Source: Mycobacteroides sp. LB1 (GTDB taxonomy: Bacteria > Actinomycetota > Actinomycetes > Mycobacteriales > Mycobacteriaceae). From it: a stretch of DNA of 64,000 bases. The position numbers and the translations under genes were made by a program. The stretch is taken from NCBI RefSeq assembly GCF_013449725.1, contig NZ_JACCFF010000001.1:1922001-1986000 (forward strand). The letters run 5' to 3'. Positions 9,490 through 20,176 of the stretch are shown here, piece after piece (the first letter of the stretch is position 1; each line of letters starts with the position of its first letter). The notes beneath the pieces are model-generated. The model made no database searches, was not told the DNA's origin, and saw only the letters and a program-made list of their open reading frames with translations.

Positions 9490-9936
9490 CTACGCGATGT
9501 ACCGCGAAATCGATTCGGCCACACAGGCCGGCTTGTCTGCGCCGTCGATCTCCACGGTCGTCAAGATCGTCACGTCCACGGCACCGGGTTTCTGATCGAC
9601 GTTGGCGATCTCTCCTCGGGCCCTAAGCCTCGATCCCACCCGAACCGGATTGATGAATCGAACCTTGTTGTAGCCGTAGTTGATTCCCATCGAGATGTTG
9701 TCGACACGGATTAGCTGCAACTGGAACTGCGGCAATAAGGCCAAGGTGAGCAGCCCGTGGGCGATGGTTCCGCCGAACGGACCTTGAGCGGCGCGTTCGG
9801 GATCTACATGGATCCATTGGTGATCGCCGGTCGCGTCGGCGAAGGTGTTGACGCGCCCCTGGTCCACCAAAAGCCAATCGGTGGTACCCAGGTCGCCGAT
9901 GGCGACCTGGGCGATTCCGTTGAACACCTTGGCCAT
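9490..9936 (-). CDS. MaoC-family (R)-specific enoyl-CoA hydratase
   Basis: Hot-dog fold protein of 148 aa, close in length and sequence to M. tuberculosis Rv0130 (HtdZ). The hydratase signature is clear: FADATGDHQWIHVDPERA contains the catalytic Asp and His, followed by GPFGGTIAHGLLTLAL. Predicted reaction: hydration of trans-2-enoyl-CoA to (R)-3-hydroxyacyl-CoA. Its ATG overlaps the stop of the upstream oxidoreductase by one base (TAATG), so it is the last gene of the ALDH-SDR-QOR operon. Confidence 0.9.
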   Translation of the reverse strand: MAKVFNGIAQVAIGDLGTTDWLLVDQGRVNTFADATGDHQWIHVDPERAAQGPFGGTIAHGLLTLALLPQFQLQLIRVDNISMGINYGYNKVRFINPVRVGSRLRARGEIANVDQKPGAVDVTILTTVEIDGADKPACVAESISRYIA

Positions 9937-10898
9937 TACGGAACCAATACCATCTTTCCGAACACCTTGCCGTCGGCGAAGTCTTGAAGCGCTTGACGCC
10001 CTTCGGACAACGGCACCCGCGCACTCACGGGTGGCCGCATGCCCTCCGCCACCAGCTTCTCCAGCCCTGCCTGGGTTTCATACAGGTACTCCGAATGCGT
10101 ACGCAGGAACTCACCCCAGGCCACACCGACCAGCGAGGCGTTACGCAGCAAGAGGCGATTTACCTTGATTGTCGGTATCGCACCGGCCGCGAATCCGACG
10201 ACCAGCAGCCGTCCTTCGGAGGCCAGCGTGCGCACCGCATCGTCGAAGGCGGGTCCACCGATCGGGTCGACCACCATGTCGACACCGATGCCGCCGGTCG
10301 CCTCCCGCACGGCCTTCGCCCAGCCCTCTTCTAGCGGCAACACGATGTCGGCACCGACGCTCTTGACGAATTCCGTTGCAGCAGTCCGGTTGACCACGGC
10401 GATGACCTTGGCACCCATGCCCTTGGCTATCTGGATCGCAGCGGTGCCGATTCCACCTGCCGCACCAAGTACCAGCACCGTCTCCCCGGCACGAAGCTGT
10501 CCGCGGCGGGCATAGGCGAAGTACATGGTGTGGTAGTTCGCAATAAGCGCGACGGCCTCGGCATCGTCCAGCTGCGGCGGGGTGGGCAGGATGTTGGACG
10601 GAGCCACTGCCACGCGTTCGGCATATCCGCCAATGAAATTGAATGCCATCACCCGGTCACCGGGATTGATCCCGGAACCCTCCGGAGCCGATCGCACCAC
10701 TCCGGCGGTTTCGATCCCCGGGACGAAGGGCGGCTCCATCTTCAGCTGGTATTCGCCCTTGGTCATCAGATAGTCAGGAAAGCAGACTCCCGCGGCCTTG
10801 ACGTCGACGATGACGACGTTGTCACCGCGCGGCTCCTCAACATCGGTGTAGACCAGCCCCTCCGGGCCCGACAGTGACTGCGCCTGTATCGCTTTCAT
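9936..10898 (-). CDS. Zinc-free NADPH:quinone oxidoreductase (Rv0149-like)
   Basis: Medium-chain reductase, 320 aa, of the quinone oxidoreductase branch. It has the GroES-like N-terminal domain with FVPGIETAGVV and GDRVMAF, then the Rossmann motif VLGAAGGIGTAAIQIAKG (about residues 145-162). The zinc ligands of alcohol dehydrogenases are absent. The start overlaps the SDR stop by 4 bases. Position after the SDR and ALDH genes matches the M. tuberculosis Rv0147-Rv0149 order. Substrate unknown. Confidence 0.88.
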   Translation of the reverse strand: MKAIQAQSLSGPEGLVYTDVEEPRGDNVVIVDVKAAGVCFPDYLMTKGEYQLKMEPPFVPGIETAGVVRSAPEGSGINPGDRVMAFNFIGGYAERVAVAPSNILPTPPQLDDAEAVALIANYHTMYFAYARRGQLRAGETVLVLGAAGGIGTAAIQIAKGMGAKVIAVVNRTAATEFVKSVGADIVLPLEEGWAKAVREATGGIGVDMVVDPIGGPAFDDAVRTLASEGRLLVVGFAAGAIPTIKVNRLLLRNASLVGVAWGEFLRTHSEYLYETQAGLEKLVAEGMRPPVSARVPLSEGRQALQDFADGKVFGKMVLVP

Positions 10899-11761
10899 GC
10901 GAGCGACGGAGGGCCGGCCTTAACGGCATTCGACAAATCGGCGATCTGCGACCACTTCGCCGCGACATCGTCGACCGTCGGCGGTGCATCGAAATCCGCG
11001 CCGGCATTCTCGAACAGCGCGACGCGTTGCACCTTGCCGCCGCCGACCACGAAAACCGAACCGTTGTCAGTGCTTTCCTCGGTACACAGGTATCCGACGA
11101 CCGGGGCCACGAAGGACGGGGGCAGCTTGTCCAGCACCGCCTCGGGGGCGATATCGGCGGTCATGCGGGTGGCTGCGATCGGTGCAATCGCGTTGGAGTG
11201 GATGTTGTACTTCGCACCCTCCAACGCGAGGGTGTTGATGAGCCCGACGAGACCGAGCTTGGCCGCGCTGTAGTTGGCCTGCCCGAAATTGCCGAACAAT
11301 CCGCTGGTTGAGGTGGCGACCACGATGCGCCCGTAGCCTTGGTCCCGGAAATGTGACCAGGCGGCGCGGGTGATGTTGTACCCGCCGTACAGGTGAACCT
11401 GTTGCACCGCATGCCAACCGTCGTAGGTCATCTTGTGGAACGTGCCGTCTCGCAGGATGCCGGCGTTGCTCACCACACCGTGGATGGCCCCAAACTCGTC
11501 GATGGCGGTCTTGACGATGTTGGCGGCACCTTCTTCGGTGGCGACGCTGTCGTAGTTGGCGACGGCGCGGCCACCGGCCGCCTTGATCTCCTCGACCACA
11601 CCGTCGGCCATCGCCGAACCGGCTCCAGATCCGTCGCGGGAACCGCCCAAGTCGTTGACGACCACCGAGGCACCCTCGCCGGCCAGCGTGAGCGCGTACT
11701 CGCGCCCCAATCCCCCACCGGCTCCGGTCACGACAATTACCCGGTCTTGCACTCCCGGCAT
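10895..11761 (-). CDS. Short-chain dehydrogenase (Rv0148-like)
   Basis: 288 aa SDR with an extended N-terminal part like MFE-2-type 3-hydroxyacyl-CoA dehydrogenases. Visible motifs: TGAGGGLG cofactor loop, NDLGGSRDG, SNAGILRD, catalytic Ser in ATSTSG and Tyr-Lys in YSAAK. Probable role: NAD-dependent oxidation of 3-hydroxyacyl-CoA or a related alcohol, which fits the neighbouring MaoC hydratase. GGAG lies 6 bases before the ATG, and a TATTAT hexamer at 11802-11807 on the minus strand may give it its own promoter. Confidence 0.88.
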   Translation of the reverse strand: MPGVQDRVIVVTGAGGGLGREYALTLAGEGASVVVNDLGGSRDGSGAGSAMADGVVEEIKAAGGRAVANYDSVATEEGAANIVKTAIDEFGAIHGVVSNAGILRDGTFHKMTYDGWHAVQQVHLYGGYNITRAAWSHFRDQGYGRIVVATSTSGLFGNFGQANYSAAKLGLVGLINTLALEGAKYNIHSNAIAPIAATRMTADIAPEAVLDKLPPSFVAPVVGYLCTEESTDNGSVFVVGGGKVQRVALFENAGADFDAPPTVDDVAAKWSQIADLSNAVKAGPPSLA

Positions 11762-11826
11762 GCAGAACTCCTATTCACTTGGCACATCGTTGGGTTGCTG
11801 AATAATACGGAGAACGAAACCTCTAG

Positions 11827-13245
11827 CTACATAAGCTTTTTCATCAACTTCAGGTTCTTCTCCAGGTACGGCGGGTACGGCAGCTTGAGGTCCATCTTGG
11901 TGCTCTTGTACAGAGTTGATTTGAGGTGGCTGAACTCGTCGAAGCCGGCCTTGCCGTGGTAGGAGCCCATGCCGCTGGCACCGACACCGCCAAAGGGCAG
12001 TTTCGGGATGACAGCGTGGTAGAGCAGGTGGTTGATCACCGTGCCGCCGGCCGGCACGTCGTCGATGAATCGGTTACCGACCTGCTTGGACTCAGTAAAG
12101 GCGTAGGCAGCCAGTGGCTTTGGCCGCGAGTTGATGAAGTCGATGGCGTCGCTCAAGGAGTCGGCCGTCAGCACAGGAAGGATCGGCCCGAAGATCTCGT
12201 TCTGCATAAGCGGCTCATCCGCACTCGGATCCACCACGATCGTCGGCTCGATGGTGAGCGCAGAAGCATCGGTGCCACCGCCGGTGGCAACCTCTCCTTC
12301 GGTCGCGGCTAGGTAACCCACCAAGCGATCGAACTGGCGCTGGTTGACTATCCGCAGTCCCTTGGACTCCTTATCGGCCTGGAACTCCGCCCACGCAGCC
12401 GTGATCTTCTCGACCAACTCATCGCGAACCGCCGGGTCGACCAATACGTAGTCGGGGGCCAGACACACCTGACCGGAGTTGAGGCCCTTCATGTATCCGA
12501 TGCGGCGAGCGGCCACCTCGATGTTGGCGTCGGCGGCCACGTAGACGGGTGACTTGCCCCCCAGTTCCAACGCGACCGGTGTCAGGTGTTGCGCCGCACC
12601 TTCCAGGATGCGCTTGCCGATCTCGGCGCCACCGGTGAACAGTGCCTTGTCAAAACCCTGGGCGAGCAGTTCCTGCGTCACCGAGCCGTCTCCCTCGACA
12701 ACCGCCACTGCATGCGGGTCGAGGTACTGCGGAATCAGTTTGGCCATCAACGCCGACGAGGCGGGCGCGATCTCCGATGGCTTGATGGCCACCGTATTGC
12801 CCGCAGCCAGCGCGCCGACCACAGGCCCGAGCGTCAGGTACAGCGGGAAGTTCCACGCACCGATGACCAGCACCGTGCCGTACGGCTCGGGTACCGACCA
12901 TGCCTTGGCCGGCAGCTGGGCGAGCGGAAGACCCCGCACTCGCCTGCGTCGCATCCAGCGTCGGAGGTTCTTGCGGGCATAGACGACCTCGACGACCGAC
13001 CCGACAACATCGGCGATCCAGGCTTCGGCCGAGGAGCGACCCAAATCCTCGTGCAACGCGGTGGCGATGACGGCCTCGTTCTCGGAGAAGAGTCGCTCCA
13101 GGCCGACCAACTGAGCCTTGCGCCAGTGGTAATCGCGGGTCCGACCGGTCGCGAATGTTTCCCGCAGGCCCCGGACGATGTCCGGAATGCGCGAGGGCTC
13201 GGGCGCAGCGTCCTGCTCGGCGGGCGTAGAGATCTCGGTGGTCAT
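11827..13245 (-). CDS. Class 3-type aldehyde dehydrogenase (Rv0147-like)
   Basis: 472 aa NAD(P)-dependent aldehyde dehydrogenase. The catalytic Glu is in VALELGGKSP and the nucleophile Cys in NSGQVCLAPDYVL, the latter typical of class 3/fatty aldehyde dehydrogenases. The C-terminal half carries NEIFGPILPV and the oligomerisation motif LPFGGVGASG. GAGGAA 6 bases upstream fixes the ATG at 13245. It heads the ALDH-SDR-QOR-MaoC series; oxidation of fatty aldehydes to acids is the likely job. Confidence 0.9.
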   Translation of the reverse strand: MTTEISTPAEQDAAPEPSRIPDIVRGLRETFATGRTRDYHWRKAQLVGLERLFSENEAVIATALHEDLGRSSAEAWIADVVGSVVEVVYARKNLRRWMRRRRVRGLPLAQLPAKAWSVPEPYGTVLVIGAWNFPLYLTLGPVVGALAAGNTVAIKPSEIAPASSALMAKLIPQYLDPHAVAVVEGDGSVTQELLAQGFDKALFTGGAEIGKRILEGAAQHLTPVALELGGKSPVYVAADANIEVAARRIGYMKGLNSGQVCLAPDYVLVDPAVRDELVEKITAAWAEFQADKESKGLRIVNQRQFDRLVGYLAATEGEVATGGGTDASALTIEPTIVVDPSADEPLMQNEIFGPILPVLTADSLSDAIDFINSRPKPLAAYAFTESKQVGNRFIDDVPAGGTVINHLLYHAVIPKLPFGGVGASGMGSYHGKAGFDEFSHLKSTLYKSTKMDLKLPYPPYLEKNLKLMKKLM

Positions 13246-13352
13246 ATCCGTTCCTCTCGATTGCACGCTCATCGTCAAGCACATCGCCGCAGGCCACGCA
13301 CATACACACGGACTAACGATGGCAGCTTAGTGAGCTGTATCACCGATGGTAA

Positions 13353-13364
13353 CCAACCGGTTGG
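13353..13364. promoter_or_regulatory. Palindrome CCAACCGGTTGG, probable operator
   Basis: A perfect 12-base palindrome in the 180-base gap between the aldehyde dehydrogenase and the methyltransferase, 108 bases before the aldehyde dehydrogenase start. The sequence is the type bound by TetR-family dimers. It probably controls the ALDH-SDR-QOR-MaoC operon; no regulator gene is adjacent. Confidence 0.4.
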
Positions 13365-13425
13365 GGCCTGAGAACCCCCGCACCCCAGACGCCGACGCCA
13401 CCTGGCGGAACGCGTGACATTGGCG

Positions 13426-15659
<2,234 letters not shown>

Positions 15660-16916
15660 ATGAACAAACCATCTACCGCAAACGGCGGCTTCCCGAGCAT
15701 CGTCGTGACCGGCATGGCCATGACGACCTCGATAGCGCCCGATATCGAGGGCACCTGGCAGGGATTGCTCAATGGAGAGAGCGGTATCCGCACCCTCGAG
15801 GACGATTTCGTCGCCCAATACAACCTGCCGGTGCGTATCGGCGGGCACCTCAAGGTCCGCGACTTCGACAAGGACATGACGAAGATCGAGCATCGTCGCC
15901 TGTCCTATGTGCAGCGCCTGGCGGCGTTCCTCGGTCGTCAGGTGTGGGAGGACGCCGGCGCTCCCGACGTCGATCTAGAACGCCTTGCGGTTTCGGTTGG
16001 CACCGGCCTCGGCGGGGCCGAGAAAATGATGGAGGCCTATGACGCGATGCGCATCAATGGCACCAAAGTCGTTTCGCCCCTGGCGGTTCAGATGTTCATG
16101 CCAAACGGCCCCGCAGCTGTCATCGGCCTGGAACGCCACGCGCGCGGCGGCGTGATCACGCCCGTATCGGCCTGCGCCTCGGGTAACGAGGGCATCGCGC
16201 ACGCCTGGCGTCAGATCGCGTATGGCGACGCCGATATCGCCATCTGCGGCGGTGTCGAGGCAGTCATCGAGGCCGTGCCGATCGCGGCATTCGCGAATAT
16301 GCGCATCGTGCTCTCGACCAATAACGACAACCCCGCCGGGGCATCGCGGCCGTTCGACAAGAACCGCACCGGCTTCGTGTTCGGCGAGGGCGCGGCGCTC
16401 ATGGTCATCGAGACCGAAGAGCATGCGAAGGCCCGTGGAGCGCGGATCTACGCCCGCCTCCTGGGCGCGGGCATCACCTCGGACGGGTACCACGTGGTGG
16501 CCCCGCACCCGGAAGGCCTCGGTGCGGCGCGCGCCATGACCCGGGCCCTGGAGACCGCCGGCCTGGACCCCAAGGACATCGACCACATCAATGCGCATGC
16601 CACCGCGACCAGCGTCGGCGACGTGGCCGAGGCCAATGCCATCCGGCACGCCGGTCTGCAGCATGCCGCCGTCTACGCGCCCAAGGGGGCGCTCGGGCAC
16701 TCCGTCGGTGCTGTCGGTGCCGTAGAGGCCATCATCACGGTGAAATCGTTGATGGAGGGTGTTATTCCTCCCACCCTCAACTACGAAACGCCTGACCCTG
16801 AGATTGAACTCGACATCGTCAGCAAGGAGCCCCGTAAGGGCGACTACAAGTACGCCGTGAACAACTCGTTCGGCTTCGGCGGCCACAATGTGGCGACCGC
16901 CTTCGGCAAGTACTAA
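15660..16916 (+). CDS. KasA/KasB-type beta-ketoacyl-ACP synthase, stand-alone
   Basis: 418 aa, the usual length of mycobacterial KasA/KasB. The catalytic triad is intact: Cys172 in VSACASG, His313 in NAHATATS and His347 in GHSVGAVG, and the C-terminal [10 protein letters not shown] loop is present. The N-terminus ([14 protein letters not shown]) resembles KasA while [10 protein letters not shown] resembles KasB. It condenses malonyl-ACP with long acyl chains in FAS-II/mycolate synthesis in this family. It lies alone, not in the fabD-acpM-kasA-kasB-accD6 operon, so it is probably an additional paralogue. A G-rich run 8 bases before the ATG may act as ribosome site. Confidence 0.9.
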   Translation: MNKPSTANGGFPSIVVTGMAMTTSIAPDIEGTWQGLLNGESGIRTLEDDFVAQYNLPVRIGGHLKVRDFDKDMTKIEHRRLSYVQRLAAFLGRQVWEDAGAPDVDLERLAVSVGTGLGGAEKMMEAYDAMRINGTKVVSPLAVQMFMPNGPAAVIGLERHARGGVITPVSACASGNEGIAHAWRQIAYGDADIAICGGVEAVIEAVPIAAFANMRIVLSTNNDNPAGASRPFDKNRTGFVFGEGAALMVIETEEHAKARGARIYARLLGAGITSDGYHVVAPHPEGLGAARAMTRALETAGLDPKDIDHINAHATATSVGDVAEANAIRHAGLQHAAVYAPKGALGHSVGAVGAVEAIITVKSLMEGVIPPTLNYETPDPEIELDIVSKEPRKGDYKYAVNNSFGFGGHNVATAFGKY

Positions 16917-16929
16917 CCGCACGCTCTTC

Positions 16930-16990
16930 CCGACACGCCGTCTAGCGGCGGATTCGTATCGCACGATTCCGCCACTAGGTGGCGTGTCGG
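16930..16990. terminator. Long hairpin between convergent KAS and FadE genes
   Basis: CCGACACGCC (16930-16939) and GGCGTGTCGG (16981-16990) pair perfectly, and the inner 17 bases on each side (16940-16956 and 16964-16980) also pair with a few mismatches, giving a stem of about 27 bases and a short loop. It sits between two converging genes and has no T-run, as is common in mycobacteria, so a bidirectional terminator is likely. Confidence 0.65.
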
Positions 16991-17001
16991 CGTTAGGGCA
17001 C

Positions 17002-18186
17002 TTACCGGAATGCCGCGATTCCGGTAAGTGCCTGACCGATCACCAACGTGTGCATCTCGCTGGTCCCCTCGTAGGTCAATACAGACTCCAAGTTGTTGGC
17101 ATGCCTCATCACCGGATACTCACCCGAAATCCCATTGGCGCCAAGGATTGTCCGGGCCGTTCTGGCGATCTCGATAGCCTCGCGCACATTGTTGAGCTTG
17201 CCCAGGCTGACCTGCGGGGTGATGAGCGTCCCCGCGTCCTTGCGGCGACCGAGATGTAATGCCAGCAGCACACCCTTGCCGTATTCGAGCGCCATATTCG
17301 CGAGCTTCTCCTGGGTCAGCTGGAATCCCGCGATCGGGCGATCGAACTGTTCCCTGGTCTGCGCGTAATCGAGTGCGGTACGCAGGCATTCGCGCGCCGC
17401 GCCCATCGACCCGAAGATGATGCCGAAGCGCGCCTCGTTAAGGCACGACAGCGGAGCCTTGAGCCCGATCGCCTGAGGCAGCCGGTTCTTCTCCGGTACT
17501 CGAACGTCGCTGAGAATGAGCTCGGCTGTCACCGACGCACGCAACGACATCTTGGAGCGGATGGTCTGGGCGTTGAATCCCGCCGAATCCGTCGACACCA
17601 AGAAGCCACGAACTCCGTCGTCGGTCTGCGCCCAGATAACCGCGACATCGGCTATCGATCCGTTGGTAATCCACATCTTGGTGCCGCTGATGATCCAGTC
17701 GGTGCCCTCGCGTCGGGCATAGGTGCGCATTCCACCGGGATCGGACCCGAAATCGGGTTCGGTCAGACCGAAACAACCCAGCTCCTCCCCCGTCGCCATC
17801 CGGGGCAGCCACTTCTGTTTCTGCGCGTCACTGCCGTAGGCGTAGATGGCGTACATCGCCAACGATCCCTGCACGCTGACCAACGAACGGATACCCGAGT
17901 CACCCGCCTCCAGCTCCATGCACGCCAGTCCATATGCGACAGAGGATGTTCCGGAGCATCCATAACCCTGCAGGTGCATGCCGAGCACACCGATCTTGCC
18001 GAGCTCCAACGCCAGCTTCCGTACCGGTAAGTCGCCGTGCTCGTACCACCGCTGGACGTTCGGCACCACGCGTGCGTTGACCAGCGCACGCACGCTGTCA
18101 CGGATCGCGCGTTCCTCGTCGCTGAGCAGCGCGTCAATGCCGAACAGCTCGTCAGGGTCAGTTCGGTCGGCCATGTGGCAGACCAT
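17002..18186 (-). CDS. Acyl-CoA dehydrogenase, glutaryl-CoA dehydrogenase-like
   Basis: 394 aa flavoprotein of the FadE family, closest in layout to glutaryl-CoA dehydrogenases. FAD/substrate motifs are clear: CFGLTEPDFGSDPGGM and WITNGSIADVAVIWA; the catalytic Glu is in YEGTSEMH near the C-terminus. It oxidises an acyl-CoA to the enoyl-CoA, passing electrons to ETF; in the GCDH branch decarboxylation follows. GTG/ATG choices at 18186 and 18174 differ by four codons; GAGAG precedes the longer one. It stands alone between converging and diverging neighbours. Confidence 0.88.
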   Translation of the reverse strand: MVCHMADRTDPDELFGIDALLSDEERAIRDSVRALVNARVVPNVQRWYEHGDLPVRKLALELGKIGVLGMHLQGYGCSGTSSVAYGLACMELEAGDSGIRSLVSVQGSLAMYAIYAYGSDAQKQKWLPRMATGEELGCFGLTEPDFGSDPGGMRTYARREGTDWIISGTKMWITNGSIADVAVIWAQTDDGVRGFLVSTDSAGFNAQTIRSKMSLRASVTAELILSDVRVPEKNRLPQAIGLKAPLSCLNEARFGIIFGSMGAARECLRTALDYAQTREQFDRPIAGFQLTQEKLANMALEYGKGVLLALHLGRRKDAGTLITPQVSLGKLNNVREAIEIARTARTILGANGISGEYPVMRHANNLESVLTYEGTSEMHTLVIGQALTGIAAFR

Positions 18187-18305
18187 AGCGCTCTCGGGCC
18201 TTGCGTCGGCTAGAAACTGAAGGGGTACAGCCGATCGGAGCTGGGATCTACGACCCGTGACACAAGGCCGCCGGCTGCCTCTGAAAGAGGCCTACTCTCG
18301 GAAAC

Positions 18306-18683
18306 ATGTCCTCCCCCGACAGGCCGCATTTGGTTCCCGGCCCGGACCATCCGATCCACATCGAGCCCTCCACCAGTCACATCGTGGTCACGTCCGGCGA
18401 CGTCACTATCGCCGACACAACCAATGCCCTGCGGCTGCAGGAGGCCACCTACCCGCCCGTGTACTACGTCCCACCCGACGCGGTGAACTGGGAGGTACTG
18501 CAGCCCACCGATACCCATACCTACTGCCCGTACAAGGGCGAGGCCTCGTACTATTCGGTGCACACACCCGACGGGACCATCGAGGACGCCGTCTGGACCT
18601 ACGAGGACCCCTACCCGGCGGTCGCCCAGATTGCCCGCCATCTGGCCTTCTACCCGAATAGGGTCACCATCTCCGGTGGCTGA
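18306..18683 (+). CDS. DUF427 domain protein
   Basis: 125 aa protein covered by a DUF427 domain. Typical landmarks are PVYYVPPDAV, HTYCPYKGEASYYSV and FYPNRVTI. Family members are small beta-rich proteins of uncertain biochemical role, frequent in actinobacteria. The ATG at 18306 is the first that gives the conserved N-terminus. The gene is divergent from the acyl-CoA dehydrogenase and about 60 bases before the methyltransferase gene. Confidence 0.85.
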   Translation: MSSPDRPHLVPGPDHPIHIEPSTSHIVVTSGDVTIADTTNALRLQEATYPPVYYVPPDAVNWEVLQPTDTHTYCPYKGEASYYSVHTPDGTIEDAVWTYEDPYPAVAQIARHLAFYPNRVTISGG

Positions 18684-18740
18684 GCACCAAGCCGGAGTGC
18701 ACCTCTGGCAGCGCAACCACCGCTCGCGTACGTTGTGCCC

Positions 18741-19451
18741 ATGACGACAGCTGATGGTCTTCGCCCGAGCGGCTCATCCACCCCTGCTGGTCTTCGCGCA
18801 AGCGGCTCATCCGCGGTTCAACGGCGAGCTTTCAACGATTACGTCACCCGGTTCTGGAGTCTGGCCGCCAAGGCCTACGACTGGGGCCCGCTCCAGCAAT
18901 GGGTGTACAGCCCCCCGCAGGACGAGATGATCAATCAGCTCCGCGAGCACGGCTCGCGGCAGATTGTGGACATAGCTTGCGGCACAGGCATTCTTGCCTC
19001 CCGGATCGCAGACCAGCTGGCACCGGAGAAAGTGTACGGCGTGGACATGTCCGAAGGCATGCTGGCGCAGGCAAAGGCCCGCTCCGGACGCGTCGAATGG
19101 TTGACTGCTCCGGCCGAACATCTTCCCTTCGATGATGGGGCGTTGGACGCCGTGCTGTCGACGTCTGCATTCCACTTCTTCGACCAGCCTGCCGCGCTAG
19201 CAGAATTCCACCGGGTGCTTGCACCCAGCGGCTTCGCGGCTGTCGCCACGCTAAGCCCTAGTCAGCGACGCCTACCCGGGTTGCACAATCTGCTGCTCAA
19301 CCGTGTACCCGCCAATATGCCCACCCCCGTGGAAATGCGGGCGCTGTTTGAGGGTGCGGGATTTGACGTGGCACTGCAACGCCCGGTCAACCGTCCCGTC
19401 ACACCGCCGTTCATCACCGTTGACTGGATCACGGTAGGCATCAAACGATGA
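18741..19451 (+). CDS. Class I SAM-dependent methyltransferase
   Basis: 236 aa. The Rossmann motif I is VDIACGTGILASRIA, followed by YGVDMSEGML (motif II acidic loop) and FDDGALDAVLSTSAFHFF, which is the UbiE/COQ5-like pattern. A GTG two codons upstream (18735) is an alternative start. The first 25 codons contain a near-perfect internal duplication (GLRPSGSS then GLRASGSS). Its stop overlaps the start of the hydrolase gene by 4 bases, so the two are translated together. Confidence 0.85.
   Translation: MTTADGLRPSGSSTPAGLRASGSSAVQRRAFNDYVTRFWSLAAKAYDWGPLQQWVYSPPQDEMINQLREHGSRQIVDIACGTGILASRIADQLAPEKVYGVDMSEGMLAQAKARSGRVEWLTAPAEHLPFDDGALDAVLSTSAFHFFDQPAALAEFHRVLAPSGFAAVATLSPSQRRLPGLHNLLLNRVPANMPTPVEMRALFEGAGFDVALQRPVNRPVTPPFITVDWITVGIKR
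18752..18813 (+). repeat. Tandem 33-base duplication inside methyltransferase 5' end
   Basis: The segment containing GGTCTTCGCCCGAGCGGCTC at 18756 repeats 33 bases later as GGTCTTCGCGCAAGCGGCTC, and the similarity continues for several bases on each side. It encodes the two GLRxSGSS repeats at the protein's N-terminus, outside the methyltransferase fold. Confidence 0.6.
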
Positions 19452-20176
19452 CACGGTGGCTGCTACTACGCGGCCTGAGCCGCGAGAAGCGCCACTGGGA
19501 ACAGTTCCCGCAGATCTTCGCCGAATCGCTTGGTGTTCAGGTGGACTGCCTGGATGCGCCGGGGTTCGGCACCGAGTTCGACCGCACCTCGCCCGCAAGT
19601 ATCTCGTCGATCACCGACGACATCCGGTCCCGTCTCGACCGCGGGAACGACGATTGGTCGCTGCTCTCGATATCTCTCGGCGGCATGATCGGACTCGATT
19701 GGTGCGCGCGCTATCCCGGAGAATTCGAGCGCGCAGTGATCATCAATTCGAGCACCGCCTCCACTCCGATATGGCAGCGGTTCCGCCCATCGTCGATACC
19801 TAACCTGATATTCGGACGATTCCGCGCCGACGTCCCTCGCGAGCGCGCGATCCTGGCACAGACCGCCAACAACAGCGATCTTGATCTCGATGCACTCTCA
19901 CAGAGGTGGGCGGGGTACCTGCAGACCCAGCGACCGTCGAGCGCCAGCATCGGCCGCCAGATCACCGCCGCCGTCACCTTCCGGATGCCGACCCACATCG
20001 ACACTCCGCTGCTGGTCCTGACCTCGACTCACGATCGGCTCGTGAGTTCCTCGGCATCACGCACGATCTCCAAACGGTTTGACGCACCCATTGCAGTCCA
20101 TCCCACCGCCGGACACGACATTCCCCTCGACGACGGCGGATGGATCGCCGAGCAAGTAAAACAGTGGATCGGCTAG
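19448..20176 (+). CDS. Alpha/beta hydrolase
   Basis: 242 aa alpha/beta-hydrolase fold. A probable catalytic triad is visible: Ser in LSISLGGMIG (nucleophile elbow), Asp in LTSTHDRLV and His in TAGHDIPLDD. It lacks a signal peptide, so it acts in the cytoplasm. The start codon overlaps the methyltransferase stop (ATGA), suggesting a joint pathway, and the MFS gene begins inside its 3' end. Substrate not predictable. Confidence 0.82.
   Translation: MTRWLLLRGLSREKRHWEQFPQIFAESLGVQVDCLDAPGFGTEFDRTSPASISSITDDIRSRLDRGNDDWSLLSISLGGMIGLDWCARYPGEFERAVIINSSTASTPIWQRFRPSSIPNLIFGRFRADVPRERAILAQTANNSDLDLDALSQRWAGYLQTQRPSSASIGRQITAAVTFRMPTHIDTPLLVLTSTHDRLVSSSASRTISKRFDAPIAVHPTAGHDIPLDDGGWIAEQVKQWIG

Noticed and set aside
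9343..9714. Small plus-strand gene in the mce upstream gap
   Set aside because: Most of it is antisense to the MaoC gene and the unique part is not protein-like.
15975..16964. 329-codon open frame antisense to the KAS gene
   Set aside because: It is a GC-rich shadow of a clearly conserved enzyme, with Arg/His/Gly-rich composition and no domain.
18210..18716. 168-codon minus-strand frame opposite DUF427
   Set aside because: Gly/Val/Arg-rich without motif, fully covered by the DUF427 gene.
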